A DNA stretch of 64,000 nt from Halalkalibacter alkaliphilus (GCF_023555415.1 NZ_JAKRYL010000008.1:1-64000), one strand, 5' to 3'; counted from the stretch's first letter, positions 1 through 9,248 are shown. Program-made: numbers and translations. The notes: a model not told the origin generated them from the letters alone.

Positions 1-54
1 GTTGTCATAAGAGATTAAAGCTATTATCTTTTTTTCAAAGATTTCATAAATCTT

Positions 55-87
55 CTTCATAGTTTCTACACAATTAAATGCAATACT
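55..87 (+). promoter_or_regulatory. Copy 1 of the shared 33-bp promoter element
   Basis: CTTCATAGTTTCTACACAAT is followed at the constant distance by a weak -10 (AATACT, 82-87). Related TTCAAAGA/TTCATAA half-sites lie just upstream (35-52). Six to seven further copies in the window share the 33-bp layout. It precedes the YpjA-like reading frame. Binding by a response regulator is inference. Confidence 0.5.
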
Positions 88-196
88 CTATAACACAAAG
101 CTTGTTAGGCTAATTTTAAATAGGATGTAGAAAGAAGGAAAGCTATTGATTTACTTGAAGCTGGTTTATTAACTGGCTTGGGAAGAAACGTACTAT

Positions 197-754
197 TTGG
201 TTATTATTTATGACCAATTGGGAACGATCTACGGATATATATGGTATATGCCTCAATTAGTCGAAACGGAACTTTGGTTTTTGCCGTTTGTCCCAGATAG
301 TCCTACTGCTAGTTTATTTTTTACCATTACGTTGCTGTCCTTTTTAGTAGGGAAAAAATGGCCGCTAATAGAAGCGTTTGGTGCTGTTACTTTGTTTAAA
401 TACGGAATATGGGCAGTTGTCATGATTGTGGCAACAAATTTTACTGGAGGAACCCTTCATTGGACAAGTTATATGTTAATTGTTTTTCACATTGGAATGG
501 CAGTTCAAGCACTCCTGTTTAGTCGATACTTTCGTTTCAAATTAAAACATTTGTTAATTGTAGCACTGTGGACTTTAACAAACGATATATTGGATTATTC
601 ACTGGGGATTTTTCCGTGGTTATATTCAGGACTTCATCCCTATTTAACTAATATTTATATGTTTACTGTAAGTCTAAGTATTACGAGTGTTCTCGTATTT
701 CATGTGTTGGTTGCAAGGAGAACTGGACAATACAAGAATGATATACCTGTTTGA
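197..754 (+). CDS. YpjA-like DUF1405 membrane protein, N-terminus atypical
   Basis: The protein matches the DUF1405/YpjA family of small integral membrane proteins of unknown function: the conserved GTIYGYIWY, PFVPDSPTASLFF and FKYGIWAVVM stretches are visible, with about five hydrophobic segments. The only usable start is TTG 197; an in-frame stop lies at 170-172 and no clear ribosome binding site precedes. As I recall B. subtilis YpjA, about 10-15 N-terminal residues are missing; a different frame just upstream (about 133-196) is open, so a frameshift at the 5' end is possible. It is followed by a good terminator. Family assignment is secure; whether this copy is functional is not. Confidence 0.7.
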   Translation: MVIIYDQLGTIYGYIWYMPQLVETELWFLPFVPDSPTASLFFTITLLSFLVGKKWPLIEAFGAVTLFKYGIWAVVMIVATNFTGGTLHWTSYMLIVFHIGMAVQALLFSRYFRFKLKHLLIVALWTLTNDILDYSLGIFPWLYSGLHPYLTNIYMFTVSLSITSVLVFHVLVARRTGQYKNDIPV

Positions 755-776
755 TTAAATTCGATGTGTACTCCTA

Positions 777-807
777 AACATGACCATAAAGTAGAGGTCA
801 TGTTTTT
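777..807 (+). terminator. Rho-independent terminator after ypjA-like gene
   Basis: A 9-bp perfect stem AACATGACC / GGTCATGTT with a 10-nt loop is followed by a T run. Confidence 0.8.
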
Positions 808-976
808 ATGATGGTATGTCTTTAAAAATGGCGGTTCAAAATGGGAGTGGCACTGTGATGTTGAACATTAAAATTCATTTCCCTTTGTTTTACATGAGTT
901 CTTCATGAAAAAAACATACATTGAGGGTAATGTAATTATCTAATCTAAAACAAGAAGAAATATGAGGTGTTGTCAA

Positions 977-2899
977 ATGTGCGGTTTTGTTGGATATATA
1001 AATGAACAAAATGAAATCGGAAATATAGAAAAAAATCAAATAAATAATATGCTTAAGTTGATTCATCATCGTGGACCAGATGACACAGGTTTCTTTAATG
1101 ATGATCATATCGTTTTTGGATTTAAAAGACTAAGTATCATTGATGTGGAAAATGGAAAACAACCTATCTCATTTGAAAATGAGCGGTACTGGATGGTATT
1201 TAATGGTGAAATTTATAACTATCAGGAACTGCGTAAAACCTTGAAAAATATAGGTTATACGTTTCAAACTTCATCAGATTCAGAAACGATTCTTGCTCTT
1301 TTTAGTCATAAAAAAGAAGAAGCTTTTTCTGACTTAAGAGGAATGTTTGCTATTTTGATTTGGGACAAGCAGGAGCAAACGATGTACGGAGCACGAGACC
1401 CCTTTGGTATCAAACCATTGTATTATACGAATGGTGAAAGTGAGCATGAACTATATTTCGCGTCTGAGAAAAAAAGTTTAGTAGCACTTGAAAACAAAAG
1501 ATCTTTAAATAAGGAAGCATTACATCATTATTTAACTTTTCAATATGTGCCTGAGCCATTAACGATGACAACTGATACGTTTAAAATCGAGCCTGGCCAT
1601 TATTTCATCAAAAGGAAAGGAGAGAATTTAATCCAAACAAAATATTGGGAGCCAACCTTTAAACCAAGTCAAGGTGATCTGGATGCAAGTTCTAAACAGA
1701 TCGCACGAACGTTAGAGGAGTCTGTAAATTGTCATATGATAAGTGATGTTCCATTAGGAGCTTTTTTATCTGGAGGAATTGATTCCACTTGTATAGTAAC
1801 ATTAGCAAAAAAAATTAATCCTGACATTAAGACATTTACTGTTGGATTTGAGCAAGAAGGATATCATGAACTAAACCCTGTAAAGCAAACAGTGGAAGCT
1901 TTGGAGGTTGAAAATTCTTATTATCAAGTTTCAGTTACCGAATTTATTGAGGAACTTCCTAAAATCATTTGGCATTTAGATGATCCCGTGGCTGATCCAG
2001 CAGCTATTCCTCTTTACTTTCTAGCAAGGGAGGCTACCAAACATGTAAAAGTTGTTTTATCTGGAGAGGGTGCAGATGAACTTTTTGGAGGCTACCGAAT
2101 CTATAAGGAGCCTTTGTCACTTCGTCCTTTATCTTCACTTCCGGATAGTGGTAAAAAAATGATGAATTTCATTCTTAATCGAGTTCCACAAAAAGTAAAG
2201 GGCAGAAATTATATAGAACGCGGGCTTACACCGATCGAAAAGCGTTACATTGGGAATGCAAAAATGTTTTCGGAAGCCGATAAATTTAAGTTGTTAAGCC
2301 AGTATCAATCAGAATATAACTATGAAAAGATTACTACGCCATTTTATGAACAAATTCAACACCTTGATGATATTACGAAGATGCAATATATCGATCTTCA
2401 GACATGGTTACGAGGTGATATTTTAGTGAAGGCTGATCGAATGACAATGGCGCATTCATTAGAACTCCGTGTTCCATTTTTAGATAAAGAAGTCTTTAAA
2501 GTGGCTGCTAACCTTCATCCCACTTTAAAGGTAGATAAATCACAAACGAAAATTGCTCTTAGAAGTGCTATGAAGCACATTGTACCAGAGCATATTGTCA
2601 ATCGAGCTAAGCTAGGGTTTCCGGTTCCAATTAGACATTGGTTACAAAATGAATTGTACGATTGGGCAAAGAATTTGATTATGGATAGTCAGACTGACTA
2701 TATATTTAAGAAAGAAGAGATTCTTCAGTTGCTTGAACAACATCGTAAAATCAATTTGCATGAAAGTTCAATGTTTAAGAGCAAAGGGGATTATAGTCGT
2801 CCATTATGGACAGTACTGACTTTCATGCTTTGGCACCAAGTCTTTATTGAAAAGGTCTATGAATTTGATACTACTATGGAGCATAGTAAACAGTTTTAA
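977..2899 (+). CDS. asnB: Asparagine synthetase (glutamine-hydrolysing)
   Basis: AsnB converts aspartate, glutamine and ATP to asparagine, glutamate and AMP. The N-terminal class II glutaminase domain begins MCGFVGYI with the catalytic Cys exposed as residue 2, which fixes the start at ATG 977 (GAGGTG at 964-969) rather than the in-frame ATG 962. HHRGPDD and FNGEIYNY are glutaminase motifs. The synthetase domain carries the ATP pyrophosphatase P-loop LSGGIDST and SGEGADELFGGY. Length (640 aa) fits B. subtilis AsnB (about 632 aa). It stands alone between hairpins. On a mobile element this is probably a second copy; that is inference, since the rest of the genome is unseen. Confidence 0.93.
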   Translation: MCGFVGYINEQNEIGNIEKNQINNMLKLIHHRGPDDTGFFNDDHIVFGFKRLSIIDVENGKQPISFENERYWMVFNGEIYNYQELRKTLKNIGYTFQTSSDSETILALFSHKKEEAFSDLRGMFAILIWDKQEQTMYGARDPFGIKPLYYTNGESEHELYFASEKKSLVALENKRSLNKEALHHYLTFQYVPEPLTMTTDTFKIEPGHYFIKRKGENLIQTKYWEPTFKPSQGDLDASSKQIARTLEESVNCHMISDVPLGAFLSGGIDSTCIVTLAKKINPDIKTFTVGFEQEGYHELNPVKQTVEALEVENSYYQVSVTEFIEELPKIIWHLDDPVADPAAIPLYFLAREATKHVKVVLSGEGADELFGGYRIYKEPLSLRPLSSLPDSGKKMMNFILNRVPQKVKGRNYIERGLTPIEKRYIGNAKMFSEADKFKLLSQYQSEYNYEKITTPFYEQIQHLDDITKMQYIDLQTWLRGDILVKADRMTMAHSLELRVPFLDKEVFKVAANLHPTLKVDKSQTKIALRSAMKHIVPEHIVNRAKLGFPVPIRHWLQNELYDWAKNLIMDSQTDYIFKKEEILQLLEQHRKINLHESSMFKSKGDYSRPLWTVLTFMLWHQVFIEKVYEFDTTMEHSKQF

Positions 2900-2910
2900 G
2901 TTTTTTCATT

Positions 2911-2942
2911 GAACATGTTGAATAACTTTATTCAACATGTTC
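2911..2942 (+). terminator. 13-bp hairpin after asnB
   Basis: GAACATGTTGAAT pairs perfectly with ATTCAACATGTTC around a 6-nt loop, 11 bp after the asnB stop. The following run is only moderately T-rich, so termination efficiency is uncertain. Confidence 0.6.
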
Positions 2943-3088
2943 GGCTATTATTGTTGTATGTTAAACACTTTCTAACAATGCTTGTCCCGCCTTAAGGGGC
3001 TTACATGTTAACAGTTTTAATACATATCCTTTTCTCTAATCTTTTAAATAAGCAAGAAAAAATATAGAACTAGAAAAAGGAGCGAGAA

Positions 3089-3508
3089 ATGATGAGAAAA
3101 TATCTTTTACCTTTAAGTTTTATCGTTGTAATAATCATTTCAATTGCAATTGTTATTAATCCATTCCAAACAGCTACCGTAGAAGAGGAGCCGATAAGTC
3201 AAAAATGGGATGATATTGACCAAGAGGAAGTTCTGATGGAAGTTGGTAACGAATATGTAGAAATAGTAGATTTACGAGAAGAGGAGCTCTATAAGGAGGG
3301 GCATATATCTGGAGCCATTAATATCCCCTATGAAGAGTTTCAAGACCGCTATAATGAATTAAATCAAGAAAAACGAATTATTCTTATTTGTCATACAGGT
3401 AGAATGGGAGTTGAAAGTGCCGATTTTCTTGTGGAAAAAGGATTTGATAAAGTAGCTAACTTCGGAGGTGGCATGGCTGTTTGGGATGGACCTCTTTCAA
3501 CAGAATAA
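3089..3508 (+). CDS. Membrane-anchored rhodanese-domain protein
   Basis: One N-terminal hydrophobic segment (residues about 5-24) suggests a signal anchor, with the rest outside the membrane. Residues about 40-135 form a rhodanese domain: VDLREEELYKEGHISGAINIP (split by the usual loop) and the active-site loop CHTGRM with catalytic Cys about 101. Single-domain rhodaneses transfer sulfane sulfur or act in thiol/redox chemistry; the substrate is unknown. AAGGAG at 3077-3082 serves either ATG 3089 or ATG 3092. It converges on the cupredoxin gene through a shared bidirectional terminator. Confidence 0.88.
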   Translation: MMRKYLLPLSFIVVIIISIAIVINPFQTATVEEEPISQKWDDIDQEEVLMEVGNEYVEIVDLREEELYKEGHISGAINIPYEEFQDRYNELNQEKRIILICHTGRMGVESADFLVEKGFDKVANFGGGMAVWDGPLSTE

Positions 3509-3530
3509 GTTCGTTTCCTTTTTAAAATAA

Positions 3531-3578
3531 CAAAGTTCCCCTACTTAGTCTGAGCGAAAAGTAAGTAGGGAAACTTTG
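3531..3578. terminator. Bidirectional terminator between rhodanese and cupredoxin genes
   Basis: A long near-perfect stem (CAAAGTTCCCCTACTTA with TAAGTAGGGAAACTTTG, one mismatch) sits exactly between two convergent genes; the cupredoxin stop lies at 3581. Confidence 0.8.
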
Positions 3579-3580
3579 TC

Positions 3581-4441
3581 TTATAATTCCGTAACGATTA
3601 TAGTAGCTTTCATTCCAGCTGCTTCATGTCCAGGTATGGTACAAACGGCTTCATACGTACCAGGTTTCGGAAAAACAACTGACATATTTTCAGAAGTACC
3701 AGGCATCGCATGGAGGTGAAAATCCAACCCTTTAATCTCAAAATCATGTTCCTCTATTCCGTTATTAACTAATGTTAGTGATACCTCCTCACCGGGTAAC
3801 AATTGAATTTGATCTGGACCAAATTGATATTCATTCGCGCCTACTACTATTTCTTGATTATTTCCATGATTGGCATGATGGGCTGGGCTGTTATTAAATT
3901 CAAAAGTGAAATTGTGAAAACTAAAAATAAACAAACAAACAAGAGTAAAGTATGGAAGTGGGTGTGAAATCAATGAATTATTGTTTGATTCCTTATTAAT
4001 TTCATAAACTAAAAGTAAATAAATTAGAAAGAAAATCCCAACAGTCCAAAGACTCATTATGTTTAAAAGTTGGTTATAATGTTCAGGGGAAATCATAACA
4101 CCTAACATCGTTCCCATCATTCCCCCCATTACTCCAGAAATGAGTCCATCAATAATTGCGATCAAGGAGTAAGGAAATCCTGCTATTACACCAACGAACC
4201 CGCCAATTAACATGCTTAGAACAGTAATTTCAAAAAACAAGTCAGGAAATAAAACTGCAGAGAACGTACCTATACTTAATCCGGTAATCATTCCAAGAGT
4301 CATTGAAACAACCATTCCTATCATATTGCTTAATTTCTTTTTAAATAGATAGGAAAGACATATTAACCAAGTTAATAAAAGGATAAAAACAATACCGAGC
4401 AAAACTGGTTGTAGCAATTTATTCTCTCCCTTCATGTTCAT
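3581..4441 (-). CDS. Polytopic membrane protein with C-terminal cupredoxin domain
   Basis: Residues about 10-170 contain five to six hydrophobic segments, with Gly/Met-rich stretches such as GGMMGTMLGVM. After a His/Asn-rich linker (HHANHGNN), residues about 195-286 form a cupredoxin domain with all four expected type-1 copper ligands in order: His in EEHDFEI (about 232) and C267, H272, M277 in CTIPGHEAAGM. This predicts a blue-copper domain held outside the membrane, as an electron carrier or copper-binding site; the redox partner is unknown. It lies among other copper genes. The membrane/cupredoxin fusion is less common than secreted cupredoxins. Confidence 0.87.
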   Translation of the reverse strand: MNMKGENKLLQPVLLGIVFILLLTWLICLSYLFKKKLSNMIGMVVSMTLGMITGLSIGTFSAVLFPDLFFEITVLSMLIGGFVGVIAGFPYSLIAIIDGLISGVMGGMMGTMLGVMISPEHYNQLLNIMSLWTVGIFFLIYLLLVYEINKESNNNSLISHPLPYFTLVCLFIFSFHNFTFEFNNSPAHHANHGNNQEIVVGANEYQFGPDQIQLLPGEEVSLTLVNNGIEEHDFEIKGLDFHLHAMPGTSENMSVVFPKPGTYEAVCTIPGHEAAGMKATIIVTEL

Positions 4442-4818
4442 ACTGTTAGTTTATTAACGTTAAAGATTAAATATGTACAAGGGTTACTATTTCGTATCTT
4501 CACACATCGGGAGAAAGTCGATATAAATAATTTTAACGAGGTAAGGGATAAGTACGTGAGGTGAGACAGGGGCTCATAAAATTAATCATTTTTATTTAAG
4601 ACGATGTAAACTATAATTAAGTAAATTCTCTTCTACTTTTTGTTTTTTGCGTACTTTTTAAAGGGTATACAATTATTGTTATTGAAGGTCCCAAAATTAT
4701 GGGGTCCTTCAATAACATGTAAAAGTCAAGTCATTTCAATATTTTTCATTAGATTACGTTTGTCAAAATTCAAAGTAGAACTAGAGTAATTACTATTAAG
4801 AAATAATGCTAAGTAAAA
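4442..4818. other. Intergenic region with one imperfect hairpin
   Basis: It lies between the cupredoxin and spoIIP genes, both on minus. The only structure seen is a 15-bp imperfect stem at 4678-4716 (GTTATTGAAGG / CCTTCAATAAC core) without a good T run. The minus promoter of the cupredoxin gene should lie here but no clear -35/-10 pair stands out. Confidence 0.4.
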
Positions 4819-5982
4819 TTAGTTATTCACCTGCTCAGCGGAGTTCCAGTAATACTCACTAATAATTTCTGCTAATGCCTCAGTTGTCCGGTAACTTTCC
4901 TCTAATGTATTATCTACACCGCCCATTTCAATAAGTATGGAGTTTTCCGAAAGATCCTGATTATATCTACCGTTAATCCCGGTTCCGTCTTTAACTAGTA
5001 CCCCTCTACTTAACCCTGGATATTGTTTTTCGAGTAAATAGTGCAAGTCCTCAGCTAGTTTTTGATTCTTCTCATAGTTAGGGTTATTTTTCCCAATAAC
5101 AAAATAAGTTCGTGCGTATTCTATCCCGTTAATTGTAACGGTTGTTATATCTCTGCGTAATGCATCGCGATGGATTTCAAAGAAAAATTCTAAGTCTTGA
5201 TTGTTTTCCATGGCTGTTTTTATAAGATCTCTTGACGCTTCATAGGACTGAGGATAGCTCCATCCAAGTTCGCTTAACATACCACTAATATCAGTTTTGT
5301 CGACCTCCGTTCCGATACCTCTCTTTTCTAATTCTTTTCCTAATCTCTCGCCTACTAAAGTGACATTTACATCTGCATGCCAAGCATCGTCCGGTTCAGA
5401 TGCGTTTTTTAATTCAGGAAGGAATGATTCCCGACTATGTGAATGGATAATATGAACAACTTTATTCTCTGTTGATTGAGATTCGGCGCTCATATCATTA
5501 CGTTCATCAGAAGTTTCTTCGTTTATATTTGGTAACCCCTCAGAAGCCGCCTCTCTTTCAGCAAGTATCACATCCATTGGGGGAGCTGATTCAGAAGTAG
5601 GCATGTTTGTAAAATCGGATCCTTCTCCAGCAACAACAATCGTTCCATCATAAAAAGAAAACCCAGGAAGTTCTCTTCCTAAAAAAGTTCTAGGATCATC
5701 AAAATTTATATTAGTTATAAATTCAAATGCAAATTTCCCTATTGAGGGATTTTGACTTTCGGCTGGCAAAACCTCCGAAAAATATTGATTCTCCATGCTC
5801 ATAAAATAAAAGAGTGATTCAACGGAGATGTCATAAGTTGTTCGTTTTAATGCGTCACTTGTTAGAGATGTTTGAAAGGTCGTTAATGCTCCAATAATTA
5901 TAAAGATGGAAATCATACTTAAAATCAACATAGTTATCATATTTTGAATGGTTGCAGCACTATGAGTTTTGCTAGATTTCAA
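4819..5982 (-). CDS. SpoIIP-family sporulation peptidoglycan hydrolase
   Basis: SpoIIP is a membrane-anchored amidase/endopeptidase that works with SpoIID and SpoIIM in septal thinning and engulfment. Here a transmembrane segment (about 15-38) is followed by a low-complexity Glu/Ser linker and a catalytic domain with the metal-site-like motif IIHSHSRESF, FEIHRDA, and ILIEMGG near the C-terminus. Length 387 aa is close to B. subtilis SpoIIP (about 401). Start is TTG 5982 with AAGGAGAGGT just upstream. It has no SpoIID, SpoIIM or gpr neighbour, so it is probably an extra copy carried by the accessory region. Confidence 0.87.
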   Translation of the reverse strand: MKSSKTHSAATIQNMITMLILSMISIFIIIGALTTFQTSLTSDALKRTTYDISVESLFYFMSMENQYFSEVLPAESQNPSIGKFAFEFITNINFDDPRTFLGRELPGFSFYDGTIVVAGEGSDFTNMPTSESAPPMDVILAEREAASEGLPNINEETSDERNDMSAESQSTENKVVHIIHSHSRESFLPELKNASEPDDAWHADVNVTLVGERLGKELEKRGIGTEVDKTDISGMLSELGWSYPQSYEASRDLIKTAMENNQDLEFFFEIHRDALRRDITTVTINGIEYARTYFVIGKNNPNYEKNQKLAEDLHYLLEKQYPGLSRGVLVKDGTGINGRYNQDLSENSILIEMGGVDNTLEESYRTTEALAEIISEYYWNSAEQVNN

Positions 5983-6161
5983 TAGCGACCTCTCCTTTCA
6001 CTCGTTAATAGATATGATGATAAGTTAAATATTAGAAGAATCAAATTCTATAAAACTCTATTAATTTAAGCGGAACTTTTTATTTATAATAGTAAAAGGG
6101 ACAAGAGATTAGTTCATAGCAAAGTGGATATAGAATAAAAATGAATCTTTTCTGATAAGAA

Positions 6162-6194
6162 GTTCATTGTTTTTACATACTTTTAAGTTAATAT
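6162..6194 (+). promoter_or_regulatory. Copy of the shared promoter element before the first response regulator
   Basis: GTTCATTGTTTTTACATA aligns with the other copies (TTCAT, T-run, TACAT at the same offsets), with TAATAT at 6189-6194 in the fixed -10 position. It suggests that the two-component system regulates itself. Confidence 0.5.
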
Positions 6195-6272
6195 GACATT
6201 GGATTGTTAATATTAAAAATCTATGTCGAAGGTAATATGTTTAAGAAATAGATTAAGTATGAGGTGAGATCA

Positions 6273-6971
6273 ATGAAAAAAATACTTATAGTTGATGATG
6301 AAAAACAAATGCAATCATTGCTCTGTGTATGTATTGGTTCTAGTGAATTTGAGTTAACGACAGCGGGTTCTGGAAAAGAAGCACTTGAATTAATAAAAGA
6401 GCAACAGTTTGATTTAATGTTACTTGATATCATGATGCCAGAAATGAATGGCTTTCAAGTATTGAAGGAATTAACGGAGAAAGAATTATTAGTCCCTACT
6501 ATTATTATTTCAGCTATTGGTGAAACAGATCAGGTGGTAGAGGGGTTAAACCTTGGGGCATCTGATTATATTACGAAGCCGTTTGAACCGAAAGAACTAG
6601 TGGCCAGAGTTAATTCTGTACTTCGACGTGTAGAACCTTTACAACTGGTAGAAAAAAGGAAGGGGATTTTTGGAATTACCATAGATCAGTCACAGCAAAT
6701 GGTTTCCTACAATCAGAATGGGATTCCACTGACGAAAAAAGAGTATCAGCTTTTTAGTACCCTTCTATCCAACCCTGGACGTGCTTATACAAGGGAACAA
6801 CTCTTTTACCTTGTATGGGATGAGGCAGATGATCGTGATTTCCGAAATATTGATACCCATATTAAAAACATCCGTGACAAATTAAAAAAAGCCGGGCTTG
6901 ACAACACTGTCGTGGAGACAGTATGGGGGATTGGTTATAAAGTTCCTCAATGTGAGGGATTGAGTATATGA
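6273..6971 (+). CDS. OmpR/PhoB-family response regulator
   Basis: The receiver domain (1-120) has the acidic pair in VDDE, phosphoacceptor Asp52 in LLDIMMPEMNG, and KPFEPKEL with the conserved Lys. The C-terminal half is a winged-helix DNA-binding domain (LTKKEYQLFSTLL, DTHIKNIRDKL, WGIGYKV). ATG 6273 is preferred over the upstream in-frame GTG 6264 because GAGGTG (6261-6266) is its ribosome binding site. It overlaps the kinase gene by ATGA. Its promoter carries the same element found before several envelope and copper genes, so it is the best candidate regulator of that set; the signal is unknown. Confidence 0.93.
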   Translation: MKKILIVDDEKQMQSLLCVCIGSSEFELTTAGSGKEALELIKEQQFDLMLLDIMMPEMNGFQVLKELTEKELLVPTIIISAIGETDQVVEGLNLGASDYITKPFEPKELVARVNSVLRRVEPLQLVEKRKGIFGITIDQSQQMVSYNQNGIPLTKKEYQLFSTLLSNPGRAYTREQLFYLVWDEADDRDFRNIDTHIKNIRDKLKKAGLDNTVVETVWGIGYKVPQCEGLSI

Positions 6972-8353
6972 AATTGTCGACTAAAGTGAGCTTGCTTGTA
7001 CTTTTGTCCGTGGTATTGATTATAGTCATGATGGGTTTCTCTTTTTACACCCTTTCGAAATCATTTTACAAAAATCAACTGCAGGTGGAAATTGAGCATA
7101 GACTTGACGCACACCGCGAAGTAGTAGAACTGCATACGGTGCCAGAAACGCTAGAACATGTGATGATTATGGAAAAAAGAAATCAAGATAATTCATTTAT
7201 TGTGTTTGATGCGAATTTCAATGTTCAAAATAGTACTCAACAAGTTTCAAAGGAAATGATTGATCGATATCAAAGTTGGATTGTTAGCCTTTCTGAACGC
7301 TCGAATGAAAAAACAGAACTTGTTAACACCATGACTGAACATATTCCCCATATCTGGTCATACGAACCGTTTGAAATCAACGGAGAGTTGGGAGGGTATC
7401 TATTTATTGACCAAGATACTGGTAGCTTTGAAAAAGCTAGATTAACTCTTTTAGGTATTACAATGTCAATGGGATTGATTACACTATTATTTTCAGGTAT
7501 GTTAACAATTTTCTTGTCAAAAAAGATTACGCTTCCACTTAAGAACGCACGGGATTTGACAAAGCAAATAGCAAAAGGGAACTTTGATGTCCAACTTTCT
7601 AGTAGAGGAAATGATGAAATAGCTGATTTATTAAGACATATTTCTACTATGGCAAGACAACTTAAAGAATATAAAGATACAAGACAACAATTTCTAACCA
7701 ACGTCTCCCATGACATCCGAACACCACTAACATATATTAAAGGCTATGCTGCATTGTTAAAAGATCAGAAGGTTGAAGCAGACCTTGTTCATGAGCAGGC
7801 AACAATTATTCACCAAGAAGCTGTACGAATGGAAAGTTTAGTAAAGGACCTGTTTCAATTAATGAAGTTAGAGGAAGGGAAAATCCCGTTGAATATTCAG
7901 GAAATCGATCTTGTAGATTTCATTCAAGAAGTTAAAAAGAAAGTAACATTAGCTACTGATGATAAGAAAATAGACATACTCTTTTCATACGCCTACCCAA
8001 CTCTTCTTGCTAACATTGACCCAGATCAGTTTGAACGAGTCTTACTTAATCTTTTGAATAATAGTATAAGACACACAAACCTAAATGGGAAAATACAAGT
8101 TAGACTAGAGAAGAGAAACAAAGAAATAATAATTGAAATTGAAGACGATGGCGAAGGAATTCCAGCAAAGGATCTTCCCTATATATGGGACCGTTTTTAT
8201 CGAGTAGACAAATCGCGTTCCACGAAATACGGTGGTAGCGGATTAGGGTTAGCCATTACTAAGCAAATAATTGAACTGCATGGTGGAACAATACAAATCA
8301 AAAGTATGGTTAATGTAGGAACGGTCTTCACCATTAGATTAAACAATTCTTGA
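6968..8353 (+). CDS. Sensor histidine kinase
   Basis: Partner of the preceding regulator (ATGA overlap, 461 aa). Transmembrane segments at about 7-29 and 160-183 flank an extracytoplasmic sensor region of about 130 residues. HAMP follows, then the dimerisation/phosphoacceptor domain with His248 in NVSHDIRTPL, and an HATPase domain with the N box NNSIRH, EDDGEGIP and GGSGLGLAI. The sensor region shows no obvious Cys/His metal site, so the ligand cannot be read from sequence. Confidence 0.92.
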   Translation: MKLSTKVSLLVLLSVVLIIVMMGFSFYTLSKSFYKNQLQVEIEHRLDAHREVVELHTVPETLEHVMIMEKRNQDNSFIVFDANFNVQNSTQQVSKEMIDRYQSWIVSLSERSNEKTELVNTMTEHIPHIWSYEPFEINGELGGYLFIDQDTGSFEKARLTLLGITMSMGLITLLFSGMLTIFLSKKITLPLKNARDLTKQIAKGNFDVQLSSRGNDEIADLLRHISTMARQLKEYKDTRQQFLTNVSHDIRTPLTYIKGYAALLKDQKVEADLVHEQATIIHQEAVRMESLVKDLFQLMKLEEGKIPLNIQEIDLVDFIQEVKKKVTLATDDKKIDILFSYAYPTLLANIDPDQFERVLLNLLNNSIRHTNLNGKIQVRLEKRNKEIIIEIEDDGEGIPAKDLPYIWDRFYRVDKSRSTKYGGSGLGLAITKQIIELHGGTIQIKSMVNVGTVFTIRLNNS

Positions 8354-8474
8354 TATATTGTTATCAAAAATAGATGGACTTAACAACCAGCGAGCAGAGT
8401 AAGCCCTTTTTTCATAAATGAAAATCGGCTCAAAAATAAATTTTCCAAAGAAAGTATTCTAATCTTTTGTACTA

Positions 8475-8507
8475 CTTCATATTTCCATCAAATTCTTTTG
8501 TTACATT
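8475..8507 (+). promoter_or_regulatory. Copy of the shared promoter element before the microprotein pair
   Basis: CTTCATATTTCCATCAAATT followed at the fixed distance by -10 TACATT (8502-8507). It lies about 60 bp before the 8568 gene. Confidence 0.55.
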
Positions 8508-8567
8508 TTTTATGAGAGGTCCTTAAAGCTCTGTAGGGAACCGAATTGCTGAAAGGGGTTTTGCGAA

Positions 8568-8825
8568 ATGGATTTAGTTACATTCCTTTTACTTGGTGTT
8601 CTTGTGCTCTTAAGCCTGACTTGTGTTAAAGGCATGGGCAAGCATGGTGGAAGTTCTACCTGTTGTTCGCCTAAAAAAAACATAACTGGTAGTCCAGTAA
8701 ACAACGAAGATTCAGTTTCTGAATCGATCGAGTTACAAAAAATGTATTCACAAATGGAGAAAATGGAAAAGGATAATCAAAAACTATTGAAAGAAATTGA
8801 CGGATTACGAAAGGAGTTGAAATAA
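8568..8825 (+). CDS. Small membrane/coiled-coil protein with Cys-His-rich linker
   Basis: 85 aa, no family recognised. A hydrophobic N-terminus (about 4-22) is followed by a linker with Cys and His (TCVKGMGKHGGSSTCCS) and a predicted coiled coil at about 55-85 (ELQKMYSQMEKMEKDNQKLL). The C-terminal part resembles those of the genes at 8826 and 16461, so the three look paralogous. GAAAGGGG lies upstream of ATG 8568, and the shared promoter element precedes it. The Cys/His linker could bind metal; that is inference. Confidence 0.72.
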   Translation: MDLVTFLLLGVLVLLSLTCVKGMGKHGGSSTCCSPKKNITGSPVNNEDSVSESIELQKMYSQMEKMEKDNQKLLKEIDGLRKELK

Positions 8826-9065
8826 TTGAACATATTTTTAATAGTATTTATTGCGATTAAAATCGTTTGTCTGTTCTTCTGTTGGAAAGCCGTCAAGATG
8901 ACTAAGCAGAGTACCCCTAATAGGACGCAAAAAAATAAGAATGAGAATGTAATTAACTCATCTGAAGATTGGCAGCGAGCACATAAACAAATGAGTAAAT
9001 TAATGGAAGAAAATAAAAAGTTGACGGCATCTTTAGAGGAACTAAAAAAGTCAAAGTCATCATAA
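8826..9065 (+). CDS. Small membrane/coiled-coil protein, paralogue of neighbour
   Basis: It starts at TTG 8826 directly after the stop of the preceding gene, so translation is probably coupled. 79 aa: one transmembrane segment (about 3-21, with two Cys), a polar linker and a coiled coil ending HKQMSKLMEENKKLTASL, alignable with the 8568 and 16461 products. Function unknown. A clean terminator follows at 9165. Confidence 0.65.
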   Translation: MNIFLIVFIAIKIVCLFFCWKAVKMTKQSTPNRTQKNKNENVINSSEDWQRAHKQMSKLMEENKKLTASLEELKKSKSS

Positions 9066-9164
9066 GAAAAATGCTCACTTTATAGAGAAATCATTGTTGA
9101 AAAGGTTAATATAAAATGAAGGTAATTGAAGAAAGCATATGACGCATGAAAGAATAATGGCATT

Positions 9165-9192
9165 GACTCCTATCAATTTGTAGGAGTCTTTT
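9165..9192 (+). terminator. Terminator of the microprotein pair
   Basis: GACTCCTA / TAGGAGTC stem (8 bp) with an 8-nt loop, followed by TTTT. Confidence 0.75.
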
Positions 9193-9248
9193 GGATTTTA
9201 TAAAAGGTATGCAAAGTTACTTTAGTGATAATAACCAAAATTTGAAAA

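Noticed and set aside
890-1108. Minus-strand frame over the asnB start
   Set aside because: No ribosome binding site; it lies opposite the clearly coding asnB N-terminus.
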